Assembly: GCA_024654105.1 (NCBI GenBank)
Contig: JANLID010000216.1
Coordinates: forward strand, 1 to 18,386
Reading direction: 5' to 3'
DNA from: Gallionella sp.
GTDB taxonomy: Bacteria > Pseudomonadota > Gammaproteobacteria > Burkholderiales > Gallionellaceae
Length of the DNA: 18,386 nt
Numbering within the stretch: position 1 is the first letter of the stretch; each line of letters starts with the position of its first letter. Below, in pieces: positions 1-8,077 of the stretch. Made by a program: the position numbers and the translations under genes. The notes beneath the pieces are model-generated. The model made no database searches. It had not been told where the DNA came from and saw only the letters and a program-made list of their open reading frames with translations.

Positions 1-2352
1 AAAGCGGCCCACACCGCCAACCAGCGGGAGGATGCCATCATGTACCTGGTGCAGGCACTGGAAATCCTGCTCGTGGTCTGGGTCTTTTTCTACGTGCGTT
101 CACGGATCACGCTGCCTATCCTCAATCTGACCGATTTCGCCCGGCGCTTCGCCGCCGGCGAGCGTACCGTGCGCATGGATTTCCATTCGCACGACGAGAT
201 CGGCGAACTGGTGTTGACGTTCAACACCACCGCGGCGCAGACCACAGAACTGATCGAAGAGCTCGGCCGTCGCGCGCGGGAAAACGCCGTCCTGGCCACC
301 ATTCTTGAAACCACCACTGACCTCGTCGGTACTACTTCCCCGGAAGGGCACTGTCTTTATCTTAATCGTGCCGGGCGCAAGATACTGGGGCTGGCCGAAG
401 ATGAAGACCTTGGCCGTCATACCATCGCCGATTACTACCCGCCCGAGATAGCTGATTTCATCCTCCACACCGCTCTCCCCGTTGCGGCGCAGTCCGGGTC
501 GTGGGCCGGGGAGAGCATGCTGCGCTCGCGCACTGGACTAGAGATTCCAGTGTCGCAGGTGACCATCGCCCACAAGGGAGATGACGGCGCGGTAGATTAC
601 TATTCCAGCATCATGCGCGACGTAACGCATTTCAAGATGCTGGAGCAGCGCCTGCAATCCTCGCTCGATTTCCATCTCAAACTGTTGCAGGAGTTCCCCA
701 ACCCGATCTGGCGCGTCAACAAGGACGGCAAGTGCGATTATGTCAACCGCGCCTGGCTGGAATTCACCGGCCGCGCGCTGGAGCAGGAGCTGGGCGACGG
801 CTGGGCGGACGGTATACACCCGGAAGACCATGAACGCAGCCTCGGCGCCTTCCTTTCCGCCTTCAACCGGCGCGAGCCGTTCACCATGGAATATCGTCTC
901 CGCCATTGCGACGGCAGCTACCACTGGCTGCTGGATCACGGCGCGCCTTATACCGATCTGGACGGCGAGTTCGCCGGCTATCTCGGCGCCTGTTACGACG
1001 TCAACGAGCGCAAGCAGTACGAATCCCAGCTCGAATACCAGGCGCAGCACGACGCGCTCACCGGCCTGCCGAACCGCAATCTGCTCGCCGACCGGCTCAA
1101 TCAGGTGATCAGCCGCGTGCGGCGTCATAACAATCTGGCGGGGGTGGTGTTCCTCGACCTCGATAATTTCAAGGTGGTCAACGACAGCCTCGGCCACGAA
1201 GTCGGCGACCATATCATCAAGACAGTAGGCGAACGCCTCGTCGCCACGGTGCGCGAGGGCGACACCGTGGCGCGCTACGGCGGCGACGAATTTGTCGTCG
1301 TGCTGGCTGACATGGTGCAGGAAGAGGATGTGGTGAATGCCACCCGCAAGCTGATGGCGGCGATGACGGCATCCTTCACCATCAACGAGCGCGATATCGT
1401 GATCACCTCCAGCCTCGGCGTGGCGGTTTGCCCGCGCGATGGAGAAGATCAGATGACGCTGCTGCGTAATGCCGATACCGCGCTCTATCGCGCCAAGGAC
1501 GCGGGGCGCAACACCTTCCAGTTTTACGCGGCGGAAATGAATCAACGGTTGATGGCGCGCCTCGATCTGGAAAGGGATATGCGCCAGGCATTGGAGAATG
1601 GTGAATTCCTGCTCCATTACCAGCCCCAGGTAAATCTTGCCAGTGGTGCGATTATCGGTGTCGAGGCACTGGTACGCTGGCGCCAACCGGAGCGGGGCAT
1701 TATCTCCCCCGGTGAATTCATTCCGCTGGCAGAGGAAACCGGCCTGATCGTGCCGCTGGGCGAATGGGTACTCAGGGAAGCCTGTCGCCAAGCACGGGCG
1801 TGGCGCGATGCCGGGTTGCCGGAGATATGCATGTCAGTCAACCTTTCCGCGCGCCAGTTCCGTTCGCCTGGCCTGGTGCAGACCATTCTCGGCGTGCTTT
1901 CCGAGACTGGGCTGGAGGCGCGCTTCCTTGAAATGGAAATTACCGAAAGCATGGTGATGCACGACCCGGAAGGCGCCATTGCGGTGCTGGACGAACTGCA
2001 ACAGCAGGGCATAACCTTTGCCATGGACGATTTCGGCACCGGCTATTCCTCGCTCAATTACCTCAAGCGTTTTCCCATCCACAAGCTCAAGATCGACCAG
2101 TCTTTCGTGCATAACATCACCACTGACCCGGATGATGCCGCCATTACCAACGCAGTGATCGAGCTGGGGCACGGCCTGAAACTGATGGTCATTGCAGAGG
2201 GTGTGGAAACCGAAGAACAGCGCGCCTTCCTGCACGCGCATGGGTGCGACGAGATGCAGGGTTATCTTTTCAGCCGTCCCGTGCCGGCGGAAGAAATGGG
2301 TGCGCTCCTGGCCGCCAACAGGCAGCCACTGGCAGCGCCAGGCTCTGTCTAG
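1..2352 (+). CDS. Membrane-bound GGDEF-EAL c-di-GMP signalling protein, 5' partial
   Basis: The frame is open from base 1, so the gene begins upstream and the ATG at base 40 is probably internal. Numbering from that Met: a hydrophobic helix (about 5-20), a HAMP linker (about 20-75), two PAS domains (about 85-200 and 205-325), GGDEF (about 330-495) and EAL (about 510-755). GGDEF is intact at 414-418, with an RxxD inhibitory site (R405-D408) five residues before it. The EAL motif is at 542-544, and the other phosphodiesterase residues are visible: N601, E633, the DDFGTG pair D663/D664, K684, E720 and E723. The sequence therefore predicts that both the cyclase and phosphodiesterase modules are competent; which one dominates cannot be read from it. 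The bases before the first membrane helix encode a helical stretch, consistent with the end of a periplasmic sensor domain outside the window. The role is in inner-membrane signalling that controls c-di-GMP levels. Confidence 0.95.
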   Translation, partial: KAAHTANQREDAIMYLVQALEILLVVWVFFYVRSRITLPILNLTDFARRFAAGERTVRMDFHSHDEIGELVLTFNTTAAQTTELIEELGRRARENAVLATILETTTDLVGTTSPEGHCLYLNRAGRKILGLAEDEDLGRHTIADYYPPEIADFILHTALPVAAQSGSWAGESMLRSRTGLEIPVSQVTIAHKGDDGAVDYYSSIMRDVTHFKMLEQRLQSSLDFHLKLLQEFPNPIWRVNKDGKCDYVNRAWLEFTGRALEQELGDGWADGIHPEDHERSLGAFLSAFNRREPFTMEYRLRHCDGSYHWLLDHGAPYTDLDGEFAGYLGACYDVNERKQYESQLEYQAQHDALTGLPNRNLLADRLNQVISRVRRHNNLAGVVFLDLDNFKVVNDSLGHEVGDHIIKTVGERLVATVREGDTVARYGGDEFVVVLADMVQEEDVVNATRKLMAAMTASFTINERDIVITSSLGVAVCPRDGEDQMTLLRNADTALYRAKDAGRNTFQFYAAEMNQRLMARLDLERDMRQALENGEFLLHYQPQVNLASGAIIGVEALVRWRQPERGIISPGEFIPLAEETGLIVPLGEWVLREACRQARAWRDAGLPEICMSVNLSARQFRSPGLVQTILGVLSETGLEARFLEMEITESMVMHDPEGAIAVLDELQQQGITFAMDDFGTGYSSLNYLKRFPIHKLKIDQSFVHNITTDPDDAAITNAVIELGHGLKLMVIAEGVETEEQRAFLHAHGCDEMQGYLFSRPVPAEEMGALLAANRQPLAAPGSV

Positions 2353-2619
2353 CGCTCAGACTTGCCATCCAGGACATAGCGGCCAATAGAAGCCAGTCAC
2401 CTGATTTTTCCTGATAGGTACGCCAGTTATCTTCGTGCCTCGAATGGCCGCTGTGTGTCGATTTCCGCTATTCACAATTACTAAAGCCTTTCCAGAAAGC
2501 AGATGATCACGGCAATAAAATGACTACTTTTCAGTGCCCAGATTTACCCGAACCGGCGAGCCGGACAAATAAAGGCTTGCAGCGATGCAGACTTTTTTTG
2601 TTTGTTGGAGGACGCAGCC

Positions 2620-3318
2620 ATGAATAACCAGCCCCCGTGCCCCGCACCCGACCCGGATACTGCGACGCCAGGGACGCCGCGTTTCTGGCGTCATATCCTG
2701 ATCGGTTTCTTCACCGTGGCGCCCCTGTGGGTGACTTGGCTGGTGTTCGATTTTCTCTTCAGTCAGCTGGCCCAAGCCGGCGCCCCTTTTCTGCGCGGCG
2801 CGGCGCGGGGATTGCGACCCTTTTCCGGGGCCATGGCCGGCTGGCTGATCAATCCCGACGTGCAATATGTGCTGGCTGTCCTGGTCACCTTGGCGGGACT
2901 TTACGTGGTAGGCCTGCTTACCTCCATGGTGTTGGGGCGGCAGTTAATCGCACTCATGGAGCGCCAACTCGACCGTCTGCCTCTGGTGCAAACCATCTAC
3001 GGCGCCACCAAACGCTTTCTGCAGACCCTGCAAAAACCGCCGTTGACCGGGCAGCGGGTGGTGCTCATCAGTTTTCCCTCGCCGGAGATGAAGGCGGTGG
3101 GTTTCATTACCAAGGTGATGACCGACACGGATTCAGGGCGGCAACTGGCAGCAGTTTACGTACCCACCTCGCCCAATCCCACGTCCGGTTACATCGAAAT
3201 TGTAGCCATGGAAGATGTGGTGTTGACTGACTGGAGCGTGGAGGAGGCGATGACTTTTGTCATGACCGGCGGCACCAACGCGCCGGAGCGGGTGCGTTTT
3301 TCCAACCCGCCTTCATGA
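2620..3318 (+). CDS. DUF502 family membrane protein
   Basis: This is a 232-residue protein with two hydrophobic segments (about 25-50 and 82-105) followed by a soluble C-terminal domain. The family signature is visible as a P-L-V-x-x-I-Y-G motif near residue 122, a GFITKV stretch, and a VPTSPNPTSGY loop near residue 180, then the D-W-S-V-E-E-A segment. These match DUF502, a family of inner-membrane proteins without a firmly established function. The ATG at 2620 is chosen because GGAGG lies 8 nt upstream (2607-2611); an in-frame TTG at 2602 would skip that site. The 267 bp upstream of it contain no gene or clear terminator. The gene sits where the usual betaproteobacterial cluster would have tyrA or hisC ahead of aroA, so its place here is probably a rearrangement rather than a functional link. 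Confidence 0.85.
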   Translation: MNNQPPCPAPDPDTATPGTPRFWRHILIGFFTVAPLWVTWLVFDFLFSQLAQAGAPFLRGAARGLRPFSGAMAGWLINPDVQYVLAVLVTLAGLYVVGLLTSMVLGRQLIALMERQLDRLPLVQTIYGATKRFLQTLQKPPLTGQRVVLISFPSPEMKAVGFITKVMTDTDSGRQLAAVYVPTSPNPTSGYIEIVAMEDVVLTDWSVEEAMTFVMTGGTNAPERVRFSNPPS

Positions 3319-3396
3319 GATCACAAGTTCCTTTGACGCAGTCCCGCTGCGGTATCATGCCGTCCTCGAATTAGTCCGTTGCAAGGTTCACTCCTG

Positions 3397-5415
3397 ATGA
3401 CATCCGAAAATTTCCTCGACCTCCCTCCCTTGCTGGGTGCACGCGGCACGGTCACGTTGCCCGGCTCCAAGAGCATCTCCAACCGTATCCTGTTGCTGTC
3501 CGCGCTGGCGCAGGGTGCGACCGAGATACGCGACGTGCTGTTGTCGGACGATACCGGGCGCATGCTGGACGGCTTGCGCACGCTGGGTGTCGGCGTCGAG
3601 CAGCTGGATGCGCATGTGTTTCGCGTGCAGGGCTGCGGCGGAAATTTTTCAATCAAAAAAGCGGAATTGTTTTTGGGTAATGCGGGGACGGCCTTCCGTC
3701 CGCTGACTGCGGCGCTGGCGTTGTCCGGCGGACATTACCGGTTGTCCGGCGTGGCGCGCATGCACGACAGGCCGATTGGCGACCTGGTGGATGCGTTGCG
3801 CGCGCTCGGTGCAAATATCGATTATCTGGGCAACGAAGGCTTTCCGCCGCTGGAGATTTTTCCCGCAACCTTGAGCGATGCAGCACGCGTCAGCGTGCGC
3901 GGCGATGTATCCAGCCAGTTCCTCACCGCGCTGCTGATGGCCTTGCCATTGCTGGATCGCGATGTCACCGTGGAGGTGACCGGCGAGTTGATTTCGAAGC
4001 CGTATATCGAAATTACGCTGGCGATGATGGCGCGCTTCGGAGTCAACGTGTCGCGAGATGGCTGGCGCAGCTTCACCGTCGCGGCGGGCAGCCGCTATGT
4101 GTCGCCCGGTGTGACCCATGTCGAGGGGGATGCCTCTTCGGCCTCGTATTTTCTCGCGGCAGGTGCGATTGGCGGCGGGCCGCTGCGCATCGATGGGGTA
4201 GGCAGCGACAGCATTCAGGGGGACGTGCGTTTTGCCGACGCGCTGGGGTTGATGGGTGCGCGCATTGAACAGGGCGCGAACTGGATGGAGGTGCGTGCGC
4301 CGCTCGATGGCAGACTCAAGGCCATCGACCTCGATTGCAACCACATTCCCGATGCGGCGATGACGCTGGCGGTGGCAGCGCTGTTTGCCGACGGCACGAC
4401 CACGCTGCGCAACATCGCCAGCTGGCGCGTCAAGGAGACCGACCGCATCGCAGCGATGGCAACAGAATTACGCAAGGTCGGTGCGACGGTGGAAGAGGGC
4501 GCGGATTACATCCGCATCACAGGAGTGAGGAGCGAGGAGCGAGGAGCGAGTAAAAACTGCGTTTCCGATTTTGCTTCTCCACACGATCCTCGATCCTCGA
4601 TCCTCAATCCTATTGAGGGCATCGATACCTACGACGACCATCGCATGGCGATGTGTTTTTCACTTGCGGCTTTCGGTGCTGAAGGGATGCGCATCAACGA
4701 TCCGGGCTGTGTCGCCAAGACTTTTCCGGATTATTTTGCGCGCTTTCGCGAGGTGGTGCAGGCGGTGCCGGTGATCGCTATCGACGGGCCGTCCGCTTCG
4801 GGCAAGGGGACGGTGGCACAGCGCGTCGCCGCGCAGCTGGGTTATCATTTTCTCGATAGTGGCGCGCTGTATCGCCTGTTGGGTTTGGTTGCGGTGCAGC
4901 GCGGTATCGCGCTGGATGCGGAAGCGCAATTGGCGAATTTGGCAGGGCAGATTGACATCCGCTTCGAGGGTACGGATATCTGGCTTAACGGCGCTTTAGT
5001 TGGCGATGAATTACGCGGAGAATCATGTGCGGCTGCGGCTTCCAGAGTGGCAGCCTTCCCCAAAGTGCGCGCTGCGCTGCTTGCCAAACAACATGCTTTT
5101 CGTCGTGCGCCGGGGTTGGTGGCGGATGGGCGCGATATGGGCTCGGTAGTGTTTCCGGACGCGGTATTGAAGATATTTCTCACCGCCAGTGCTGAGGCGC
5201 GTGCCGAGCGCCGTTATAAGCAGTTGAAGGAAAAAGGAATCGATGCTAATATCGCCGCCCTTTTGCAGGATATTCGTGCGCGCGACGAGCGAGATACTCA
5301 ACGTAGCGCGGCTCCATTGCAACAGGCGCCGGGTGCGAGCCTGCTGGATACCACAGATATGGGTATCGAACAGGCGGTTGCCGAAGTGCTGGCACGCTAC
5401 CAGGTGAAATCATAG
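3397..5415 (+). CDS. aroA-cmk: Fused EPSP synthase / cytidylate kinase (AroA-Cmk)
   Basis: A single 672-codon frame encodes two enzymes. Residues 1-456 are 3-phosphoshikimate 1-carboxyvinyltransferase (shikimate pathway), with the SKS motif and K25, GNAGTAFRP at 94-102, and DDHRMAM at 413-419. Residues from about 457 on are cytidylate kinase (CMP/dCMP phosphorylation), with P-loop GPSASGKGT at 464-472, the DSGALYR segment, DGRDMGSVVFP, and an RDERDTQR lid segment. The join has almost no linker. In-frame GTG codons at 4765 and 4771, with GAGG at 4750-4753, could allow separate Cmk initiation. Residues 376-408 replace a loop of about nine residues in E. coli AroA and are encoded by an inverted-repeat element. 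ATG 3397 has AAGG about 10 nt upstream; a TTG at 3379 is an alternative start. Such fusions are annotated in other betaproteobacteria. rpsA follows 78 bp downstream, the conserved order. Confidence 0.95.
   Translation: MTSENFLDLPPLLGARGTVTLPGSKSISNRILLLSALAQGATEIRDVLLSDDTGRMLDGLRTLGVGVEQLDAHVFRVQGCGGNFSIKKAELFLGNAGTAFRPLTAALALSGGHYRLSGVARMHDRPIGDLVDALRALGANIDYLGNEGFPPLEIFPATLSDAARVSVRGDVSSQFLTALLMALPLLDRDVTVEVTGELISKPYIEITLAMMARFGVNVSRDGWRSFTVAAGSRYVSPGVTHVEGDASSASYFLAAGAIGGGPLRIDGVGSDSIQGDVRFADALGLMGARIEQGANWMEVRAPLDGRLKAIDLDCNHIPDAAMTLAVAALFADGTTTLRNIASWRVKETDRIAAMATELRKVGATVEEGADYIRITGVRSEERGASKNCVSDFASPHDPRSSILNPIEGIDTYDDHRMAMCFSLAAFGAEGMRINDPGCVAKTFPDYFARFREVVQAVPVIAIDGPSASGKGTVAQRVAAQLGYHFLDSGALYRLLGLVAVQRGIALDAEAQLANLAGQIDIRFEGTDIWLNGALVGDELRGESCAAAASRVAAFPKVRAALLAKQHAFRRAPGLVADGRDMGSVVFPDAVLKIFLTASAEARAERRYKQLKEKGIDANIAALLQDIRARDERDTQRSAAPLQQAPGASLLDTTDMGIEQAVAEVLARYQVKS
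4521..4611. repeat. Heptamer-built inverted repeat, copy 1 (inside aroA)
   Basis: The left arm (4521-4550) is a run of AGGAGCG-type heptamers. The right arm (4585-4611) is a run of GATCCTC heptamers. The reverse complement of the right arm matches the left arm except for one base in each heptamer (GAGGATC against GAGGAGC). A loop of about 34 nt (4551-4584) begins TAAAAACTG and contains TCCGATTTT. The element is translated in frame as part of AroA with no stop. A second copy with a related loop, in opposite orientation, lies at 10914-10997. Confidence 0.85.
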
Positions 5416-5457
5416 GCCCCGCCGGACTCCCCGTCTTTCGGGATCATTAACTAACCC

Positions 5458-5480
5458 TCTGCGTAAGCAGAATTTTTCTT
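5458..5480 (+). promoter_or_regulatory. Small hairpin with T-tract in the rpsA leader
   Basis: TCTGC-GTAA-GCAGA (5458-5471) forms a 5-bp stem with a four-base loop, followed by ATTTTTCTT. It lies between the end of aroA-cmk and the rpsA start, and the T-tract ends just before the weak AGGTG ribosome site. It could be a weak terminator or attenuator, or part of the rpsA leader. In E. coli the rpsA leader is structured and mediates S1 autogenous control. The stem is short, so this call is tentative. Confidence 0.4.
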
Positions 5481-5493
5481 AGGTGTATTTTCG

Positions 5494-7209
5494 ATGAACG
5501 CAATCGCAGCCGCTGTACAAGACCCGGATAGTTTCGCAGCAATGTTTGAAGAAAGCCTGACGCGCAAGGAAATGCGCGCCGGTGAACTGATTACCGCACA
5601 AGTCGTTCGTGTTGACCATAACATGGTCGTCGTGAATGCCGGATTGAAATCCGAAAGTTTGATTCCGATCGAGGAATTCCTCGACGCGAAAGGCGAACTG
5701 GAAATTAAGGCGGGCGATTTTGTCACCGTCGCGATTGAATCACTGGAAAACGGTTACGGCGAGACCAAATTGTCGCGCGAAAAAGCCAAGCGTTTGGCTG
5801 CATGGCACGATCTGGAAGCGGCCATGGAAGAAGGCAGGATCGTGGAAGGCTTCGTCAGCGGCAAAGTCAAGGGAGGCCTGACTGCGATGGTCAACGGCAT
5901 CCGCGCCTTTCTGCCCGGTTCGCTGGTGGACATTCGCCCGGTCAAGGACACCACGCCTTACGAAAACAAGATTATGGAGTTGAAGGTCATCAAGCTGGAT
6001 CGCAAGCGCAACAACGTGGTGGTTTCCCGCCGCGCGGTGCTGGAGGCCAGTATGGGCGCCGACCGCGAAGCGATCATGGAAAACCTCAAGGAAGGCGCGA
6101 TCGTCAAGGGCGTTGTCAAGAATATCACCGATTACGGCGCATTCGTGGATCTGGGCGGTATCGATGGCCTGCTGCACATTACCGATCTGGCTTGGCGCCG
6201 CGTGAAACATCCTTCTGAAGTGTTGAATGTGGGTGACGAAGTCGAAGCCAAGATTCTCAAGTTCGACCAGGAGAAGAACCGTGTCTCGCTGGGCATCAAG
6301 CAAATGGGCGATGATCCGTGGAACGGTCTGGCGCGCCGTTATCCGCAAGGCACGCGCCTGTTTGGCAAGGTGACCAACCTGACCGACTACGGCTCATTCG
6401 TTGAAATCGAACAAGGCATTGAAGGTCTGGTGCACGTTTCCGAAATGGACTGGACCAACAAGAATGTTCATCCATCCAAAGTTGTCGCATTGGGTGATGA
6501 AGTGGAAGTGATGATTCTGGAAATCGATGAGCAGCGCCGCCGCATTTCTCTGGGCATGAAACAATGCAAAGCGAACCCATGGGACGATTTTGCGATCAAC
6601 CACAAGAAGGGCGACAAGGTGAAGGGTCAAATCAAGTCCATCACCGACTTCGGCGTATTCATCGGTCTGGATGGCGGCATCGACGGGCTGGTGCATTTAT
6701 CCGACTTGTCCTGGAGCCAGCCTGGCGAAGAAGCGGTGCGCAGTTACAAGAAGGGCGACGAAGTCGAGGCTGTGGTTCTGGCGATTGATGTGGAGCGCGA
6801 GCGTATTTCTCTTGGTATCAAGCAAATGGAAGGCGATCCTTTCGGTGGTTTTGTTTCAGGACACGAAAAAGGAGCTGTGGTTACCGGTACAGTGAAGGCG
6901 TTGGATGCGAAGGGGGCGACCATCGCGCTGGAAGGTGATGTTGAAGCCTACCTGAAAGCTTCCGAAGTATCCGCTGACCGTGTTGAGGATATTCGCACTC
7001 ACCTGAAAGAGGGCGATAGCGTGACTGCCGTGATCATTAATGTGGATCGCAAAAATCGCGGTATCAATTTGTCGATCAAGGCACTCAACAAGGCGGAAGA
7101 ATCCGCCGCCATGCAGAAAATTTCTGCCGAAAGTGTTTCCAATGCAGGAACCACCAATCTGGGCGCATTACTGAAGGCCAAGATGAGCGGCAGCAAGACT
7201 GAAGCCTAA
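5494..7209 (+). CDS. rpsA: 30S ribosomal protein S1
   Basis: This is a 571-residue protein with six consecutive S1 (OB-fold) repeats, at roughly residues 29-95, 112-178, 198-266, 283-353, 370-441 and 457-525. The best conserved repeats carry the ITDYGAFVDLGGIDGLLH, LTDYGSFVEI and ITDFGVFIGL signatures, each followed by RRRISLGMKQ- or RVSLGIKQ-like ends. Length is close to E. coli S1 (557). S1 binds mRNA on the small subunit and supports initiation on mRNAs with weak Shine-Dalgarno sites. The ATG at 5494 has only AGGTG 8 nt upstream. Weak Shine-Dalgarno sites are also known for rpsA elsewhere, where S1 represses its own translation. ihfB follows after 17 bp, probably co-transcribed. Confidence 0.98.
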   Translation: MNAIAAAVQDPDSFAAMFEESLTRKEMRAGELITAQVVRVDHNMVVVNAGLKSESLIPIEEFLDAKGELEIKAGDFVTVAIESLENGYGETKLSREKAKRLAAWHDLEAAMEEGRIVEGFVSGKVKGGLTAMVNGIRAFLPGSLVDIRPVKDTTPYENKIMELKVIKLDRKRNNVVVSRRAVLEASMGADREAIMENLKEGAIVKGVVKNITDYGAFVDLGGIDGLLHITDLAWRRVKHPSEVLNVGDEVEAKILKFDQEKNRVSLGIKQMGDDPWNGLARRYPQGTRLFGKVTNLTDYGSFVEIEQGIEGLVHVSEMDWTNKNVHPSKVVALGDEVEVMILEIDEQRRRISLGMKQCKANPWDDFAINHKKGDKVKGQIKSITDFGVFIGLDGGIDGLVHLSDLSWSQPGEEAVRSYKKGDEVEAVVLAIDVERERISLGIKQMEGDPFGGFVSGHEKGAVVTGTVKALDAKGATIALEGDVEAYLKASEVSADRVEDIRTHLKEGDSVTAVIINVDRKNRGINLSIKALNKAEESAAMQKISAESVSNAGTTNLGALLKAKMSGSKTEA

Positions 7210-7226
7210 ATTTGGGGTTTATTGTC

Positions 7227-7514
7227 ATGACTCGTTCCGATTTGATTGCCAGTCTTGCCGAACTGCATCCACAACTGTTGGCCAAGGATACAGAATTTGC
7301 TGTCAAGGTGATTCTGGATACGTTGTCCGCTACGCTGGCGCGCGGCGGACGTGTCGAGATTCGTGGTTTCGGCACTTTTGCTTTGAATTACCGGCCGCCG
7401 CGTCAAGGGCGTAATCCAAAGACGGGAGATAAGGTGAAAGTGCCGGCCAAGTATGTGCCGCACTTCAAGGCTGGCAAAGAGTTACGGGAGCGGGTCTGCG
7501 CGCATAAATCCTGA
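7227..7514 (+). CDS. ihfB: Integration host factor subunit beta
   Basis: This 95-residue DNA-bending protein forms the IHF heterodimer with IhfA. Family landmarks are the N-terminal T-R-S-D-L-I helix, V-E-I-R-G-F-G-T-F (about residues 46-54), and the DNA-intercalating beta-arm N-Y-R-P-P-R-Q-G-R-N-P-K-T-G with its proline. The end is K-Y-V-P-H-F-K-A-G-K-E-L-R-E-R-V plus a short CAHKS tail. The ATG at 7227 is chosen over the in-frame TTG at 7212 because it gives the usual N-terminus and has GGGG (7214-7217) about 9 nt upstream. Its position directly after rpsA is widely conserved in proteobacteria. Confidence 0.97.
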   Translation: MTRSDLIASLAELHPQLLAKDTEFAVKVILDTLSATLARGGRVEIRGFGTFALNYRPPRQGRNPKTGDKVKVPAKYVPHFKAGKELRERVCAHKS

Positions 7515-7523
7515 TTCTGGATT

Positions 7524-7631
7524 AGCCCTCACCTCAATCCTCTGGGTAAGACAACTAGCCATTCGACTAGGCTGCCAAAGACCGCAGCCAAGTCGCTGGT
7601 TATCCCGCTTGCGGGAGAGGAAGCAAACGGG
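7524..7631. repeat. REP-like palindrome apparently split by a ~60-bp insert
   Basis: Bases 7524-7543 read AGCCCTCACCTCAATCCTCT. Bases 7603-7616 are a perfect palindrome TCCCGC-TT-GCGGGA, followed by GAGGAAGCAAACGGG. Together these resemble the two halves of a REP-like intergenic element common in proteobacteria (AGCCCTCACC...CCTCT joined to CCCGC...GCGGGAGAGG), but here about 59 nt (7544-7602) separate them. The insert begins GGGTAA and runs into TTATCCC, a loose terminal inverted repeat. The palindrome is seen directly; the consensus comparison is from memory. Confidence 0.45.
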
Positions 7632-7649
7632 AAGTGGGTCAAGCAGGTA

Positions 7650-7667
7650 TTTTGTCGCAAGACAAAA
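7650..7667. repeat. Perfect 7-bp hairpin with GCAA loop
   Basis: TTTTGTC (7650-7656), GCAA loop, GACAAAA (7661-7667) make an exact inverted repeat with a GNRA tetraloop on the plus-strand RNA. It lies about 140 bp past ihfB. The A/T outer stem could act as a weak terminator in either direction, but no long T-run follows outside the stem. Confidence 0.5.
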
Positions 7668-7693
7668 ACTCGCAAAGGCAATCTTCAATTCTT

Positions 7694-7729
7694 GGCGGCA
7701 TATCGCAAGGTATAGCCGCCATTTTTTAT
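7694..7729 (+). terminator. Probable Rho-independent terminator upstream of lapA
   Basis: GGCGGC (7694-7699) pairs with GCCGCC (7715-7720), extended by three A/T pairs after a one-base bulge. The stem is followed directly by ATTTTTTAT. This is a credible intrinsic terminator for the rpsA-ihfB transcript, and it implies that lapA-lapB has its own promoter in the short space before 7765 or depends on readthrough. Confidence 0.65.
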
Positions 7730-7764
7730 GCTATCGTTGTGGCGGTTTTTTTCGGGTAAAAGCT

Positions 7765-8061
7765 ATGCGTTATTTTGATTGGGCGTTGCGGATAGTATTG
7801 TTTATCGTACTGCTCGGGTTTGCAGTCAAAAACGATCAGCCGATCACGTTGCGCTATTTTTTCGGCTATGAGTGGCAGTCTTCGCTGGTGGTTGTTCTGC
7901 TGCTGTTTTTTTCTGCTGGCGCAGTCGTTGGCGTACTCGCCATGCTTGCCAATGTGTTGCAGCAACGCCGCGAAATTGCGCGCTTGAAGCGCGATATCCG
8001 GGTCAAGAACAAACTTGCCAACCTTGGCGAAACGCAGCAAATCCCTATTCAACCTTCCTGA
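7765..8061 (+). CDS. lapA: Lipopolysaccharide assembly protein A (LapA, DUF1049)
   Basis: This 98-residue inner-membrane protein has two transmembrane helices (about 7-22 and 40-62) and a charged, coiled-coil-prone tail starting QQRREIARLKRDIR. Between the helices is a short segment with Q-P-I-T-L-R-Y-F-F-G, typical of DUF1049/LapA. LapA works with LapB in controlling LPS synthesis, in E. coli through the FtsH-LpxC axis. The frame is open far upstream, but the ATG at 7765 gives the expected N-terminus and follows the terminator-like hairpin. Only a weak ribosome site (GGGTAAAAG) precedes it. lapB follows 16 bp later. Confidence 0.9.
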   Translation: MRYFDWALRIVLFIVLLGFAVKNDQPITLRYFFGYEWQSSLVVVLLLFFSAGAVVGVLAMLANVLQQRREIARLKRDIRVKNKLANLGETQQIPIQPS

Positions 8062-8077
8062 CAGGCAGGTTTTAGTT

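Noticed and set aside
538..1791. Long 417-codon minus-strand frame opposite the GGDEF-EAL gene
   Set aside because: The plus strand encodes intact PAS, GGDEF and EAL motifs. The antisense frame has no recognisable domain and results from GC-rich codon bias.
2582..2600. Small TGCA-GCGA-TGCA stem before a T-run upstream of the DUF502 gene
   Set aside because: Only four base pairs and separated from the T-run; too weak to call a terminator.
3333..3358. TTGACG ... TATCAT as an aroA promoter
   Set aside because: The spacing is only 14 bp, shorter than workable for sigma-70; other evidence is lacking.
4521..4611. Heptamer repeats as a possible CRISPR array
   Set aside because: Units are 7 bp with no spacers, arranged as inverted arms, and no cas genes are present.
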